Assembly (NCBI RefSeq): GCF_014805685.1
Contig: NC_060892.1
Coordinates: forward strand, 18,688,990-18,752,989
Length of the DNA: 64,000 nt
Direction of reading: 5' to 3'
Origin: Silurus meridionalis
Taxonomy: Eukaryota; Chordata; Actinopteri; Siluriformes; Siluridae
Position numbers and translations under genes: made by a program. Positions 14,761-25,815 of this stretch are shown piece by piece (the stretch's first letter is position 1; every line of letters starts with the position of its first letter). Below the pieces are notes generated by a model. It was not told the DNA's origin and did not search any database. It saw only the letters and a program-made list of their open reading frames with translations.

Positions 14761-15035
14761 AAACGTTGCTCTCGCTCTTGCCGTTCTTTAGCTTTTTTTT
14801 AAACCTAGCTTAGGCTCCCGGAGGACTAAGGTCGAGACATTGAAAAAAAGATATTTGTGCACATCATGCAGCAGGTATAGTAACTTTTCTTTTCTAGTTT
14901 TAGTGAAAATGAAAGCAAGTGCGATAAAATCAATTTAAAACTGGTTAATGGTGTTGCATAATTTAAGGCCTTTGAGCCTAAATCAGCGCTGAGACTGTAT
15001 GCTAAATATTGCTGTGGAAATGTACTTCAGAACGA
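14761..15035. other. Non-coding, nothing recognised
   Basis: Short unique AT-leaning stretch between the candidate block and the tandem 16-mers. Confidence 0.5.
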
Positions 15036-15083
15036 ATGAACTTATATACTCATGAACTTATATACTCATGAACTTATATACTC
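15036..15083. repeat. Three perfect 16-bp tandem copies
   Basis: The unit ATGAACTTATATACTC occurs three times in a row without mismatch, followed by a partial fourth (ATGAAG). Perfect identity implies recent slippage or a sequencing artefact. Confidence 0.95.
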
Positions 15084-15159
15084 ATGAAGTTTTTGAAATA
15101 TATAGTTAATATAGTAGTAAATGCAATAACTGCAGAAACTGCTCAGTCAGTATTTCGCA

Positions 15160-15160
<1 letters not shown>

Positions 15161-15238
<78 letters not shown>

Positions 15239-15240
15239 TA
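15161..15240. repeat. (TA)34 microsatellite with CA tail
   Basis: About 68 bp of uninterrupted TA followed by CACACATATATA. It can extrude as a cruciform. Confidence 0.95.
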
Positions 15241-17169
15241 ATTTATGGGAATGAGTTATGACATCATCAATGCTCATTTTGTAAAATTTTTAATAGTATG
15301 TGATAAATGGTATCTCCAACAAAAAACAATTCATTCATACCCCTTATTCCACATCGGCTCCAGGTCTATTCACAGCATACACTTTCTTCTTTTCTAGGTC
15401 CGTTAAAATACTATAACAATGTAATCACAAGATTCATGTTTTTGCTTCATTTACTCGGATTTCCTAAAAGGCCAAATAATTGTAATTAAGATTAGCGGAA
15501 TAAACCGAAGCTGTTGTATTCATTTTGGCCATTTTACGCATTGCTGAACACTCGCTGAATCTATTTTTGGACAATAATGTTTTATGGAAATAAGTTATAT
15601 GTATTTGGAATTCAATCGTTCAATCGCTCTTTAATACGAGTCCGAAAGAAAGTTGCTTTTAAATTAGCGGAATTAATAAGAATTAATAAGATGGAAGCGC
15701 TGGACACATAGTACATTACAATTATGCTTGTGTATGAAAGAGTTTTTTTTTTCCCCTGCTCAATTAAATATTCAAGTAATCATCTATTTCTTAAGATTAT
15801 TGACCTCTGAGGAGCGGTTCTTTTTTTTCCCCCTTCCTCTTATTATAACATTTGCCTTAATTAATATAAAATTATTGATTAGCTCCTCCATTATGGCAGG
15901 AGTAAAGCGCTATTTTAGCAGCATTATTTTTTAAAGAAGTCTATTAGTTTTGAATAGAAATCCATTTATGTTACATTCCTAATACATTTTTTGGGGGGAA
16001 CAATGGGAATGACTGCAAACCCTCACAAACACATTTCAGGAACTGGCTAAGTATTAGCAAAGTCTCTTGCTGCATTCTATGACGCAACATAAGGACCGTA
16101 GCCCTAATATTCTCCTTGTCAGCTTCCTGAGATTGATCGATCTAATTAACAAGTGTGTGGAGGTGTTGCATAATTACCATAATTAAAAAACTTGAAACCT
16201 ATAAGCTAATGTGAAGTGCACTTTATAATTAAGGTGCTCTTTATACACGAGACCATAATGATATAGTCGTGTCTAACATATTTCTGTCTAAAATGGATTT
16301 ATGATGGAATTACAAAGGAAGTTGTGGTTTTGGTTTTTAGTGTGTTATATATAAAAAAAATGCACATGGGGGTGGGGGTATGGGGGTGTTTAAGAATGTT
16401 TTCCATGTTTAAACAGATCTAATATGTTGTTTAGATAAAACATTAGGATGCTCAACTGGCTTAATGGGTACAATACACATTGTGGTTAGAGAAAGTTTAC
16501 ACGTATAAATTCAATCTGTGCGTGCAGTGCGTTGCGGATTTCACGCATGAACGCGGCTTCATGTTCGACGCTAATACACGGTGCATAATATAGTAGTTAA
16601 GATTGGATTTCTGGCAGCAAATCAAAACATTATAGTAGCAAACAGTAATACTTGCCTTGAGCGAACATGCCAGGCCATTGAGACTCTTATTTTGTTTCAC
16701 CTACACGTTTTAGACCAATTACGATTTCCCAAATCCCTCAGAAATATCATATCCGGTGGGTACATTTGAAAGGGTCCTAAAAACGTAAAATTACTCATAG
16801 AGTGAATTGCATTAATTCTCATTGTCACAGAGCGCTACAACGCTCATGTTTCAATTTTAAACGGCTACGTTTACCTCAGCGAGATGTAAAGCAAAGTGGA
16901 GTTGCTGGCTGCTGCCTTATATTACGGGTCACCATATATCATTCTTCTTGATTGAATGCAACGAAAGCACATCTGGTTCCACTTGGCTGTCGCCCGTCAC
17001 CACAACGAGCTTTTTGGGGTTCGGACTTAACATCTAGTTTTAATTACAGTGACTTTAATAACAGTTGCTAAACCATTTACCTCTGCTTGGATTTGTTTCA
17101 CAGATATTTGCTTTAGCAGATATCTGATTTCAGAAAGAGAACGAGCGAAAAAGAGAGAGAGAATTGACA

Positions 17170-17171
<2 letters not shown>
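15241..17171. other. Non-coding, nothing recognised
   Basis: AT-rich DNA with many TTAATTA-type cores and a direct repeat, AATTAATAAG twice, near 15670-15690. A short G-rich stretch (GGGGGTGGGGGTATGGGGG) lies near 16369-16387. No gene. Confidence 0.55.

Positions 17172-17201
<30 letters not shown>
17172..17201. repeat. (AC)15 microsatellite
   Basis: Perfect AC run preceded by a purine-rich GAGAGAGA stretch. Confidence 0.95.
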
Positions 17202-17203
<2 letters not shown>

Positions 17204-19270
17204 TATGTTAAAGAAAACAAGGTGCACCAGGAGACATTTTCTGGAACGGCATTTGTTTGCATAGTCTTTTCTATTAACGGTCAAGATTTCTGACATTTGT
17301 GTAATCCAGAAACCAAAGTGGTCATAAAGGCCGTTAAATGAGAAGTTCCTCCGAGGCCTGCGATTACGATTCTGTTTCGTATAACCCAAACTCTTGTATT
17401 TTTATTGTGTGCGAAACATAGACAGTAAAATATTTAGTATTTAAAAAATTCACTTTTTCTTAGTGTTTTTTTCGAATAGACGATTATAAAACTATAGGGT
17501 TGATTTTAAAAAATCCTCTCGTGATTATTAAAAAAAATCGAAAGAAAGAAAGAATATAAAATGCCAAATTTGAATGAAATTGAAAAACACGTAGAAGGTA
17601 AATCGGCAGACATTTTGTTTTATTTCCCCTGCTATAACAGTGTCTGACTAACTGCAGTGCTACACTGAATTTCAGCACCAGAGATCCTTTGAGACAGAAA
17701 GCACCTAATATTTCATTACTTAGGTCCAGATATTTCAGCCTTATTAGGAGGCTATTTAGGTTTGAGGAATATTTCATCTTTGAAAAGCCCTACAGAACGG
17801 AAAATGACCCGTTACGATTTTACTAAAAATATCAGATTGAGTAATGGTCCTATACATTCGAATGTTAATTTAAAGGCGGTCTAATTTTTTTACTTTTAAT
17901 ACAAAAATGGTAAAAAAAAAAAAACATTTATTTGTAGAAACTGATGCAGAAAATTTATAATATATATAATATCTGGTGTATATACTGTATGTACATTCAC
18001 TACATATATGTGTGTGTTATTATTATATTATTTATTATTTTTTAATAAATAAATCGTTTCGTTTTGTATTTTTCACATTTAGAATATGTTGAACATGAAT
18101 TAACACTGGATTACGATGTTGGACCTCCTTGCTGTGAAGATGCCAATAAGTATTGATGAAAATGTTGAAAGTCTAAATCTGCCCATATTCCACACGAGGA
18201 TTTAAACCGGAATTTAATCAAAGTTTCTCTAAATCCTGCATAAACCTGGGAAACCAGAACAATCTGCAAAAAAAAAAAAAAAAAACTGCTTGAAACCAAA
18301 AAAAACAATCACCTGGACGTTCTTCATTTGTTCCAATGTTTGGATCGTCTGAACGACTACTTAAACACCGTAATTCGAAAAGTTTTTCCGCCAAAAAGTC
18401 GTTGAAAGTGAAGTTGTAATCTTACGTAACTTCATAAATATTTCACTCGTTTATACGCTCATTAATTATTCTAATGGTTGTCATTTACCTAATGGAGATT
18501 CATTGTGTGCATGATGACACATGGTATAATATAATCGATTTATATTCTCATTTTCAGGCGCCGGTAAGCCCCTATAAAATTCTCGATCAGTATTTAACCC
18601 TTCCTGGGGTCATCTGCCGCAGAATGCTCCACATATGTTTTTATGCTGATGCTAATGCATACACATCGGTCCTGCTTAGAGAAAGAATGAATATTTGCCA
18701 TGGTGTGACCTTTGTTCCATCTGTTTTCTCTTTTGCCCCCTGAAAACGGATCGATTATTATGTAAAATTATGCTTACGAAAACACCGCCGTCCCCGTCTC
18801 ATCCTCCAGCTTTCACCTGGCATGTGTGACTCAAAATTCATATTTTCTCCTGAGCAGTTAGCAGACATGCAATATTAAAGCCAGGTGCAGAAAAGCCCTG
18901 GGTCTAGCCATGTTGCGGGTGCCATTTTCTCTGGGTCTGGATCGCATGCTCCAGTGAAAGAGCTGGTTAGAGTAGTTCACTGTGCTCTGGCCTCTTTTAT
19001 GGAAGGCAGACCGGGCCATTGTGGAGCACCGAATAACTGAGAAGGTTTTTATTTTTTTCATTTTCGAAATAATTTGGCTTGAATGGGATGAGCACCGAGA
19101 GCTTGCCTTCTGCCTCGTTCATATTAGCTCAGCTCAATACTGTCTCGGCTTCGGCTTTTCCGTTTCTGATTGGGGTCGAGTTAAGAAAAGGAGGAGAAAA
19201 GGGAGAAATGGGGAAAAGCAACCTGCACGTATTCTGCCTTATAGTGTAGATACGTATTAGAGTTACAGCA
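17202..19270. other. Non-coding, proximal upstream flank
   Basis: AT-rich at first, becoming more balanced after 18,700 as the CpG-rich promoter region approaches. Poly-A stretches lie near 17905 and 18268. No exon recognised. Confidence 0.55.
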
Positions 19271-19285
19271 GGGGGAAAATGGCTA

Positions 19286-19344
19286 CGGTTAGTGGCTGAA
19301 TAGAGCAGGCTGCCTCCTGTGAGAGGGTTCGAGACCCCCGACTG
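19286..19344 (+). other. Degenerate tRNA-like sequence or SINE head
   Basis: A perfect B-box consensus, GGTTCGAGACC, is at 19326-19336. An A-box-like TGGCTGAATAG starts at 19293, about the right distance upstream. The ends (CGGTTAG at 19286 and CGACTG ending at 19344) can pair over most of an acceptor stem, with one mismatch and two wobble pairs. At about 59 nt it is shorter than a normal tRNA and the D-loop is too small, so it is not an active tRNA gene. A decayed tRNA-derived SINE head or chance are both possible. Confidence 0.25.
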
Positions 19345-19469
19345 TCCGTTTCACCTCCCCCAACACCACCAGCATGTTAGCATGGAGGGCCATGTTAGCG
19401 GGTCAAACGGAGTGGAAAGTTTTCGCCAACAGTGGTGTAGATAATCTGTTTTACCTTAACTACTCTACT

Positions 19470-19501
19470 TCTTTTTTTTTTTTCTGTTTGGCTAAAACAG
19501 C

Positions 19502-19552
<51 letters not shown>

Positions 19553-19642
19553 TTTTTCTTTCTTTTCCATTTGCCTAAAATGTTCTTTCTTTCTTTCTTT
19601 CTTTCTTCTTATTTTTTTGTTGTTGTTTGGCTAAAAGAGTTT

Positions 19643-19699
<57 letters not shown>

Positions 19700-19756
19700 T
19701 TATTATTTTTTGTTGTTTGGCTAAAACAGTTCCTTCCTTCCTTCCTTCCTTCCTTC
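19470..19756. repeat. Composite CTTT/CCTT arrays with shared spacer
   Basis: Three (CTTT)n arrays and one (CCTT)n array, separated by near-copies of TTTGGCTAAAACAG (starts near 19486, 19569, 19627, 19717 and 19757). The layout looks like tandem duplication of a spacer-plus-array unit. The Phe/Leu/Ser-rich open frames across it are repeat artefacts. Confidence 0.9.
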
Positions 19757-19781
19757 TGGCTAAAACAGCTATAGATCACGG

Positions 19782-19782
<1 letters not shown>

Positions 19783-19846
<64 letters not shown>
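19783..19846. repeat. (TG)32 microsatellite
   Basis: Uninterrupted TG run of 64 bp, a classic Z-DNA-prone tract, just upstream of the CpG island. Confidence 0.97.
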
Positions 19847-19849
<3 letters not shown>

Positions 19850-19993
19850 AATACTGTTATACTTTACTCCTCTTTTTGCTCTCAGAGTAAAAACTCCTCA
19901 CAAAATTCCGCTTCGCTCCGCTCCGGATCTCCACATCACGTTTTCGCATCGACTTGCCCGCGTCTCGCGCACCATCCGGCGCGCTCCGCGCTC

Positions 19994-20072
19994 TGTGTGT
20001 GTGTGTGTGTGTGTGTTCGTGTGTGCGCGCGCGCGTGCGCGCGGGCGGGCGTGTGTGTGCGCGCGCGCGCGC
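19994..20072. repeat. TG/CG alternating tract
   Basis: A (TG)n run passes into CGCGCG and back, interrupted only by TTCG and GGGCGGGC. Alternating purine-pyrimidine with CG steps has the highest Z-DNA potential, and the GGGCGG core could also bind Sp1-type factors. Confidence 0.9.
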
Positions 20073-20166
20073 CAGCTCTGCCTTCCTCACCTTTTCGGAA
20101 ACGCCGCTCTTCCCCTGCGACGAGAGCTCGGCCGCTGAACATCAGGAATTCACCGCGAATAAAAAG

Positions 20167-20195
20167 ACACACACACACACACACACACACACACC
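20167..20195. repeat. (AC)14 microsatellite in CpG island
   Basis: AC run between AAAAAG and CAGCGAGG. A second, shorter AC run lies at about 20273-20289. Confidence 0.95.
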
Positions 20196-20349
20196 AGCGA
20201 GGAGCCGTTTGCCTTACACACGCCAGGCTGTTTTTGTTTGTTCTTTTTTAAAATAAATATAAAAACAAACACCTACACACACACACACGTTTTTTTTTTT
20301 TTTGGTGTTTGCTTCCTTTACCCACAGATACCGAGGAGGTTGCCGTTAG

Positions 20350-20481
20350 ATGACCGGTGTCGGTCACGGTTCTCTCCTCCTCCTCTTCTTCCTCCTCCTC
20401 CTCCTCCTCCTCTCTCACCACTGCTCTTCACTTCTTCGCATCTTTCTCTCGACTTTGAGAAGACCGGGAAGTCAGAAGTGA
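20350..20481 (+). promoter_or_regulatory. Upstream ORF, 43 codons, leucine-rich
   Basis: ATG at 20350 opens a 43-codon frame ending at TGA 20479-20481, within the leader exon. The middle is an uninterrupted hydrophobic run of Leu/Phe (residues 9-21) encoded by the CTC repeat, so it superficially resembles a signal peptide. If transcribed it could dampen translation of the main frame. The run may simply reflect the repeat. Confidence 0.3.
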
Positions 20482-20511
20482 GTCAGACTTTACGCGAACA
20501 GTCGGACACAT

Positions 20512-20580
20512 ACGCACACACACGCACACACACACACGCGCGCGCGCACTCGCACACAAACACACACGCGCGCGCAGACG
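20512..20580. repeat. AC/CG alternating tract in leader exon
   Basis: AC dinucleotides interspersed with CGCGCGCG blocks. Another Z-DNA-prone tract, here inside the presumed transcribed leader. Confidence 0.9.
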
Positions 20581-20647
20581 CACGGAAAGATTGAGAAAGC
20601 CAAAGGTTACCGCGACTCCGTGTCTCGCGCCGGCAGTGTATCTGAGC

Positions 20648-20739
20648 ATGTCCCGCAGCCCTGCGGTTCTTCCTACCGGACACACTCCTGCTCGCCTCGT
20701 CTGTGCGCTCCGAGCCGCGCTCCACCGAATCAGCCGCAG
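20648..20739 (+). promoter_or_regulatory. Upstream ORF open through the splice donor
   Basis: ATG at 20648 stays open for 30 codons plus two bases to the donor at 20739. Joined to either candidate start of the next exon (39005 or 39011) it reaches the TGA at 39015-39017. It is therefore a short upstream ORF, not an N-terminal extension of the receptor. Confidence 0.3.
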
Positions 20740-21510
20740 GTAAGTGCGCACATCCCGGTTTATGCTCCATATCCCGGCTTGTGCTCCATATCCCTTTTTT
20801 ATCTTTATATTCCGGTTTATTCTCTGCTTGCGTTCACACCGGTTTTACGCGGCTCCGAGTTCGGCTTGAGCGCAAACTTTTTTGCTTTCGCGTCTGAGCG
20901 CCTTTTAATTCTCATTCACTCACACACACTCTCTCACACACACACACTGGGCTTTAAAGTTTGGGTCACCCAGAACAATTTAAATGTAAATGCAAATAAT
21001 ACGAATCATAATAATAATACAATAACAATAATAATAATGGTGCGTTTTTATTAAACTGAATAAGCGGCTCTGTTATGGGGGGGATTGGAGGTGGAAGCGT
21101 GTGTGATTGAGAAGCGCCGGTAATGAAAACACGAGCAGATGTGGATAGATGCGACTCCTGCGCGCGCTCGTAACGAGAGGATGAATGGGGTCTATTAGCG
21201 CGTGCGGCGCGTGGACCGTCTGCGTCTGCAGCAGCGTTATTATTATTATTTCTCCCCTCTTCTCTCATTGTTGAATTGCGTTTTTACTCAGGCATCCATA
21301 TATTGCATTTTACACGTTTGGAGTTTGTATGACGTGAAACTCAGGCCTTGGTTTTGATTTTCTAAATGGAAAGGTTTGGATACAGGAGCGCGATCAATGA
21401 GATGCCTGGATCGAGGAACGTATAGGAGATACACACGAGACATTAGAGGTTGAAATCCTTTTTTTAATCCATGGATTATTAGAGCACGTTTCGTCATAGC
21501 ACTGTAGATC
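20740..21510. other. Start of intron 1, tail of CpG island
   Basis: Begins GTAAGTGCGCAC. The AATAAT-rich stretch at 20995-21040 and a TAT run at 21238-21250 are simple sequence. CpG-rich DNA continues to about 21235. Confidence 0.6.
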
Positions 21511-21541
21511 ACACACACACACATCATGCACACACACACAC
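21511..21541. repeat. (CA)n microsatellite, interrupted
   Basis: Two CA runs separated by TCATG. Confidence 0.9.
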
Positions 21542-22626
21542 CATGCACAATCAGTGAAAGGCATTAAAAGTTGGCAGTGTTGACCTTCAGTGTTCGATAC
21601 ATGGCATGACTTCAAGCCAAAATTCATTCCCCCTAGTCTAGACGGTATTTTCACCGAGCATGTCTGTGTCTCTCACTCAGTGCACCGGATACGAGGGGGG
21701 GGCTGAAAGTTTTTTTTTCCTGTTCGAATTTTTTCCTTCGGCCCCGATATATCTATAGTACTTTGATTTGTATGTAAAAAGTAAAAAGATCCAAGTGAAA
21801 TGGGTGTGCTTTCTTTTAAGCGGGGAAAAAAAACATTCAACCTATGCGTGTATGCCTATTACACGATAATAGATTAGTAATTATCCAGATTATTTGTGTT
21901 ACACTGAAATGGACTATTAGTCTGTCTGAGGCAGATATATGAGTAAAAAAAAAACAGTGCGATTTCGTACTGCTCGTATTTCACTGCGCTTGGCATTTTG
22001 GCTCTGGCCTTTGCACAAAAAAAAATGTTTTGAATTCGTGCACGTGTGAATGCGGCCTGTTTGAAGCCGTAGCATTAGCATTTCAAAGTGGCCCCTGCGC
22101 GTTTCAATAGGAGACGCTCCAGCCCCGTGCCCTTTAGTTTTAGCGGGCCCTGTGGAGCGGGTGGGTTAGGAGGCGTGCGCTCCACTTTCTCCCTTCCTTT
22201 GTGTTTCTGTGTGAAAACACTGTCCCATCCTGTTCTCCTCCGAGGTGAAACTCTCCCGGGCGTTCTCCTTTTTCCCCTTTGAACTATCAGTAAGTTTTGC
22301 GCACGTTCTCAAGGAAGGCGAAAATAATTTATGAGTCGTCCGACACGTAACGCGCGCACGAGGTGCGTTCGGAGCCTGTATGCGTTTTACAGTAGCATCA
22401 TCCATTGCCATTGTGACACCGAGCTTTTCTGCTGTGTAAGTTTTGGATGTCTGACGCAGTGATCCAGAATGTGAAATGAACGTGCATGTAATAACTGCAT
22501 CGTTGTGACCATGTGTTACAGAGAAATCACACTTTTTGTTTCTTTTCTTTTTTTTTTCTGAAAGGCCTGTCACCAAAGCTGAACACTGTCGATTTTATGT
22601 AAAATTTTACAGATCGATGACGGTGT

Positions 22627-22631
<5 letters not shown>
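21542..22631. other. Intron 1 with a GC-rich patch at 22080-22410
   Basis: Mostly unique sequence. The patch at 22080-22410 is CpG-rich (CGCGCGCACGAGG near 22351) and may be a satellite of the promoter island or an intronic enhancer. No exon recognised. Confidence 0.5.

Positions 22632-22673
<42 letters not shown>
22632..22673. repeat. (TA)20 microsatellite
   Basis: Perfect TA run in intron 1. Confidence 0.95.
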
Positions 22674-22677
<4 letters not shown>

Positions 22678-24213
22678 TATCTGTCAAGGGCATGTCGCTG
22701 GTGTTCTCCTCTCTATATGAAAATGAAGAGCTGCAGTAATATAAATACTTTTAAGCCTTTAATGAGCACTGAAAGCAAATATTCGGGTAAAATCTCACAA
22801 AGGGAAAGCCTGTACAGACCAAAAGGAACTGGTTTCATTTACAAGGCACAAAACGTCCGTTCTTCTCTATCACATGCATCGACAAGGCCAAATAATACCC
22901 GGAAGTGGCGCGTGCTTTCGATTTCGGCACGTCGTCAGCTCGGTTCATCCTCGGTACGTACGCATGCGGACGTAGTAGCGGGTGAAATGAAATAAGATAT
23001 ACCTTTATACGTCTCACAGCGGGGAAATGTCTCTGTTACAGCAGCAAAGAAAAAAAATGTGCAAATATGTAAACAAAAAAAAATTGGAAACTTAATACAG
23101 TATATAGTATATACACAACACAATGTATAAATACAAATATGCATATGAGTGGTGCTTCACCCGACTCTCCCTCAACACTGGCCTTTTTACTGCTCGAGTA
23201 AAGAGAGGGCGCAAGTGATCAAGCAGGAAAGGGAATAGCCTGTACGCAGAAGTGGAGAAAAAGTGATTATACATAATCAATGCCATTTCCTTACAGCTGA
23301 GCCATGCACAGCACAATGTAATAATCTCAGATCAGAACGTTTCTTTCCCCGGTTTTACTCAGCCGCATGTTTGCACGCGTTACGAATCCGGCACGGGCTA
23401 ACGACAGCTCACGGTTTTGAAACACACATACAAAAGCACAGATATTGTATTTTATGGGACACGCTCGACTCAGGGGCCTTCGCGGGCTGATTTTACAATG
23501 GGCTTTATTATTATTTTTTTGCGACAGATCATCGGTCATGTGAGGCTTGAACACTCGTGGCAGGACGTGGCAGTGCCCTTTTTGCTGTATTTGAAAGGAT
23601 TTTCTGTTGCGCCAACTCGTCTCCTAGCTTCCCAAGCAGGGGAGAAATGGAGGCTCATTCCCTGCTGCTTTAATTAGTTTGAGGAGCAGAACACTGGAGA
23701 GCGGATATGAAATGAAAAGAACGGTGTTTCGAAAATACTTCCATGTCATGGTCAGCTGGTGCTTCTGTTTCGATGGACATGTGGGAAAATGCATCCTCTG
23801 TACATTTAAATTTAAAGATTCAAAAAAAAGTTACCATGTGATAATATAATCTATTACTTCTGACAATACTATAATAATAATAATAATAATAATAATTATC
23901 ATATTATTATATGTATATATTGTGACCTTTTTTCAAAGAAAAAACAAACAAACAAACAAAAAATATATATATATATTTCCTCAGACCCAAGTGAATTTTA
24001 AATTCATTTTTATTTGAATGCAAACAAAATGCACAATGACGATCTCTCCTGTGAATTTGTAGTGACATCATGACAACTTTCTGTCTCAACGTTTCTAAGC
24101 AAAATTAGAAGGGGGGAAAAAATCAATTTCTCTGTCATGGAAGAGAAGGCGGATGCAGAAGTAAACACTGGCTGTGGCCAGACTACAGCAGCTCGTGGCT
24201 GAAAGAGGGAGTG
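22674..24213. other. Intron 1, nothing recognised
   Basis: Unique sequence with an (ATA)n run at about 23870-23897 and an AAAC repeat near 23940-23960. No exon supported. Confidence 0.55.
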
Positions 24214-24214
24214 T

Positions 24215-24260
<46 letters not shown>
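24214..24260. repeat. (GA)n microsatellite
   Basis: GA run with one AAAG interruption. The Ser-Leu and Glu-Arg frames across it are artefacts. Confidence 0.95.
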
Positions 24261-24263
<3 letters not shown>

Positions 24264-25029
24264 CAAGGGAGAGGCTGGGGTGGCAGTGAGAATTTGCAGA
24301 CAGCTGCCAGGGAGAAGGGGTTGTGTCTCCACCGGCTTTCACCACAGCGCATCGCATCCACATTTTAAAGCCCCATTTTCGACGAGACAGACCTGTTATT
24401 TCAGGACGGTGAGGTGAGATGGGCTGCAGCGTTTTCCCCCCCACAACGCTGTCCTTGACAGAAGGGGAAAAAAAAAAAACTCAAACGGAAAAAGAACGTA
24501 GACTCCATACAGCGTTTGAAGTTTTATATCATAGCTAGCGGGTCTATGAATTTTTATTTCTCCGAAAATAAAGTTCTGACAGAATAAAAAAAGAGCACAT
24601 TTGTAATTGGCGAAGCTTCGGCTCGGCAGCGTCCACGAAGAGCCGGTTTCATTTTAAACTCGCTTTGCACACACAGAAAAATTCGTTTCTTTTTCTCCCT
24701 CTGTGGATGCTGCGACTGTTCATTACAACCGCTCCGGCTGATCCTTCTGCTTTGTTTCCTCAGCACTTGCCTTGTGCTATTTCGACTTGCACCGCCGACG
24801 CAGACCCTGTCCAGTCGAATTCACCTTGCCATGCAGCGTCGCTTAATCCTCAGTTTATCCGAAAGCTCATGCTCTTCATAGATAAGGCTCCTGCAAATGA
24901 GCAATCCAAGCTTTGGGAAAAGGTTTGAGCTGCTCATTGGGCATGGGCCTTGCGAGCTTGAAAGCAACACCAATATTAGTAACGGGTTTAGACCAATTTT
25001 GGCAAGCGGTTATCAAACATTAAGAGTTC
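24261..25029. other. Intron 1, nothing recognised
   Basis: Unique sequence of moderate GC, with an A11 run near 24469. No exon recognised. Confidence 0.5.
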
Positions 25030-25340
25030 CCGCGATCGCTAAATGAAAATGTAAATCGTACCGCGTAGGCAATGGAAATTGCGGAACTGTTTGTGATGGG
25101 AGCGTTCGCCACTTTATGGTGGTACTTTAATTTCAACGCTAACAAGGCGTATTTGGCGCTTGCGTTAGTTGACATCGAAACGGCTTGCGTATACGACGCA
25201 CTTGCATTACGCAGCGAAGGAACGAAAGGACGAAGAATGCGCCATATCTTTTGTCTGGTTGCATCCGGATGCTAGCAAAGCCAAGGGTGTGAAGCCACCG
25301 TTGAAAAGCGTAACGCAAATCAGGCGTCACAGAGTAGGTA
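25030..25340. promoter_or_regulatory. CpG-rich intronic patch, possible alternative promoter
   Basis: Some two dozen CG dinucleotides in about 250 bp (for example GCGTATACGACGC near 25187 and ACGCAGCGAAGGAACG near 25209), although overall GC is only moderate. The rest of intron 1 is CpG-poor. This suggests an unmethylated regulatory patch or an alternative first exon. No strong donor was identified, so function is inference. Confidence 0.25.
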
Positions 25341-25812
25341 GCGATAACCTCTACGTTCTTTTTTCTTTTTTTTCTTACAGGCTGGTGTTTTTATATGCAA
25401 GAATGCTTTAAAAAAAAAAAAAAAAGAATAGTTCAATATAAGAATTCCATGTTAAGCTCTGTCTAATGGTTTAGTTCCACCGCAGGAGATATTCCCCTAT
25501 CCGTCGTTCACACATGCTTTAAAAAAAAGAATTATTTCATTATACAAAGCAAGTTTTTTTTTGAAGGTTCACTTCTGGTTCTGTGCACTGGTTTCAAACT
25601 GCATGCGTTGTCTGCTGGGTAATTAGTGTTTTGAAAATGTACATTTATAATAGCACTGTCCTGAAAGTCTAGACGTTTTTGCTTGTTGAATCTTTGCATT
25701 TTTCTCTGTTTAGGAATTTAGTTGAATACTGATTGTAGATAAAACTTGGGTAAGCAGTAGATATGAACAGGAGCATTCATTGTTTCTGTCTTAAATTAAC
25801 TATGCAGGCTTT

Positions 25813-25815
<3 letters not shown>
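25341..25815. other. Intron 1, nothing recognised
   Basis: AT-rich sequence with an A15 run near 25410. No gene signal. Confidence 0.55.

Larger units (their letters stand above)
20328..20739 (+). other. Probable 5' leader exon of adgrl2
   Basis: A strong splice donor, GCCGCAG|GTAAGTG, ends this exon at 20739. The 5' border is uncertain. Either transcription starts somewhere in the CpG island, or the exon is internal and begins after the good acceptor at 20327 (a T13 run, then CTTCCTTTACCCACAG). The exon is CpG-rich, contains a CTC trinucleotide run at about 20384-20412 and an AC/CG run at 20512-20580, and has no main coding frame. It would splice to the exon starting at 39005 or 39011. RNA evidence is needed to fix its 5' end. 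Confidence 0.5.
19870..21240 (+). promoter_or_regulatory. CpG island, likely adgrl2 promoter region
   Basis: CpG density and GC content rise sharply against the AT-rich surroundings, with many CG dinucleotides from about 19900 to 20740 and again at 21100-21235. The island ends in a clean exon donor at 20740, as expected for a vertebrate CpG promoter and leader exon. No TATA box is evident. The transcription start cannot be placed from sequence. Assignment to adgrl2 rests on the next recognisable exons downstream on the same strand being adgrl2, with no other gene between. Confidence 0.6.

Noticed and set aside
19784..20251. 155-codon Cys-Val-rich open frame
   Set aside because: Comes from TG repeats and CpG-rich sequence, with no family resemblance or conserved domain. 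The Phe/Leu-rich frames at 19374-19774 come from CTTT arrays.
22166..22576. 136-codon minus-strand frame in intron 1
   Set aside because: Open by chance in a GC-richer patch. No domain, no splice logic and no similarity I can recognise.
24010..24444. 144-codon minus-strand frame
   Set aside because: Its centre is a Ser-Leu run from the GA microsatellite, and the rest matches nothing recognisable.
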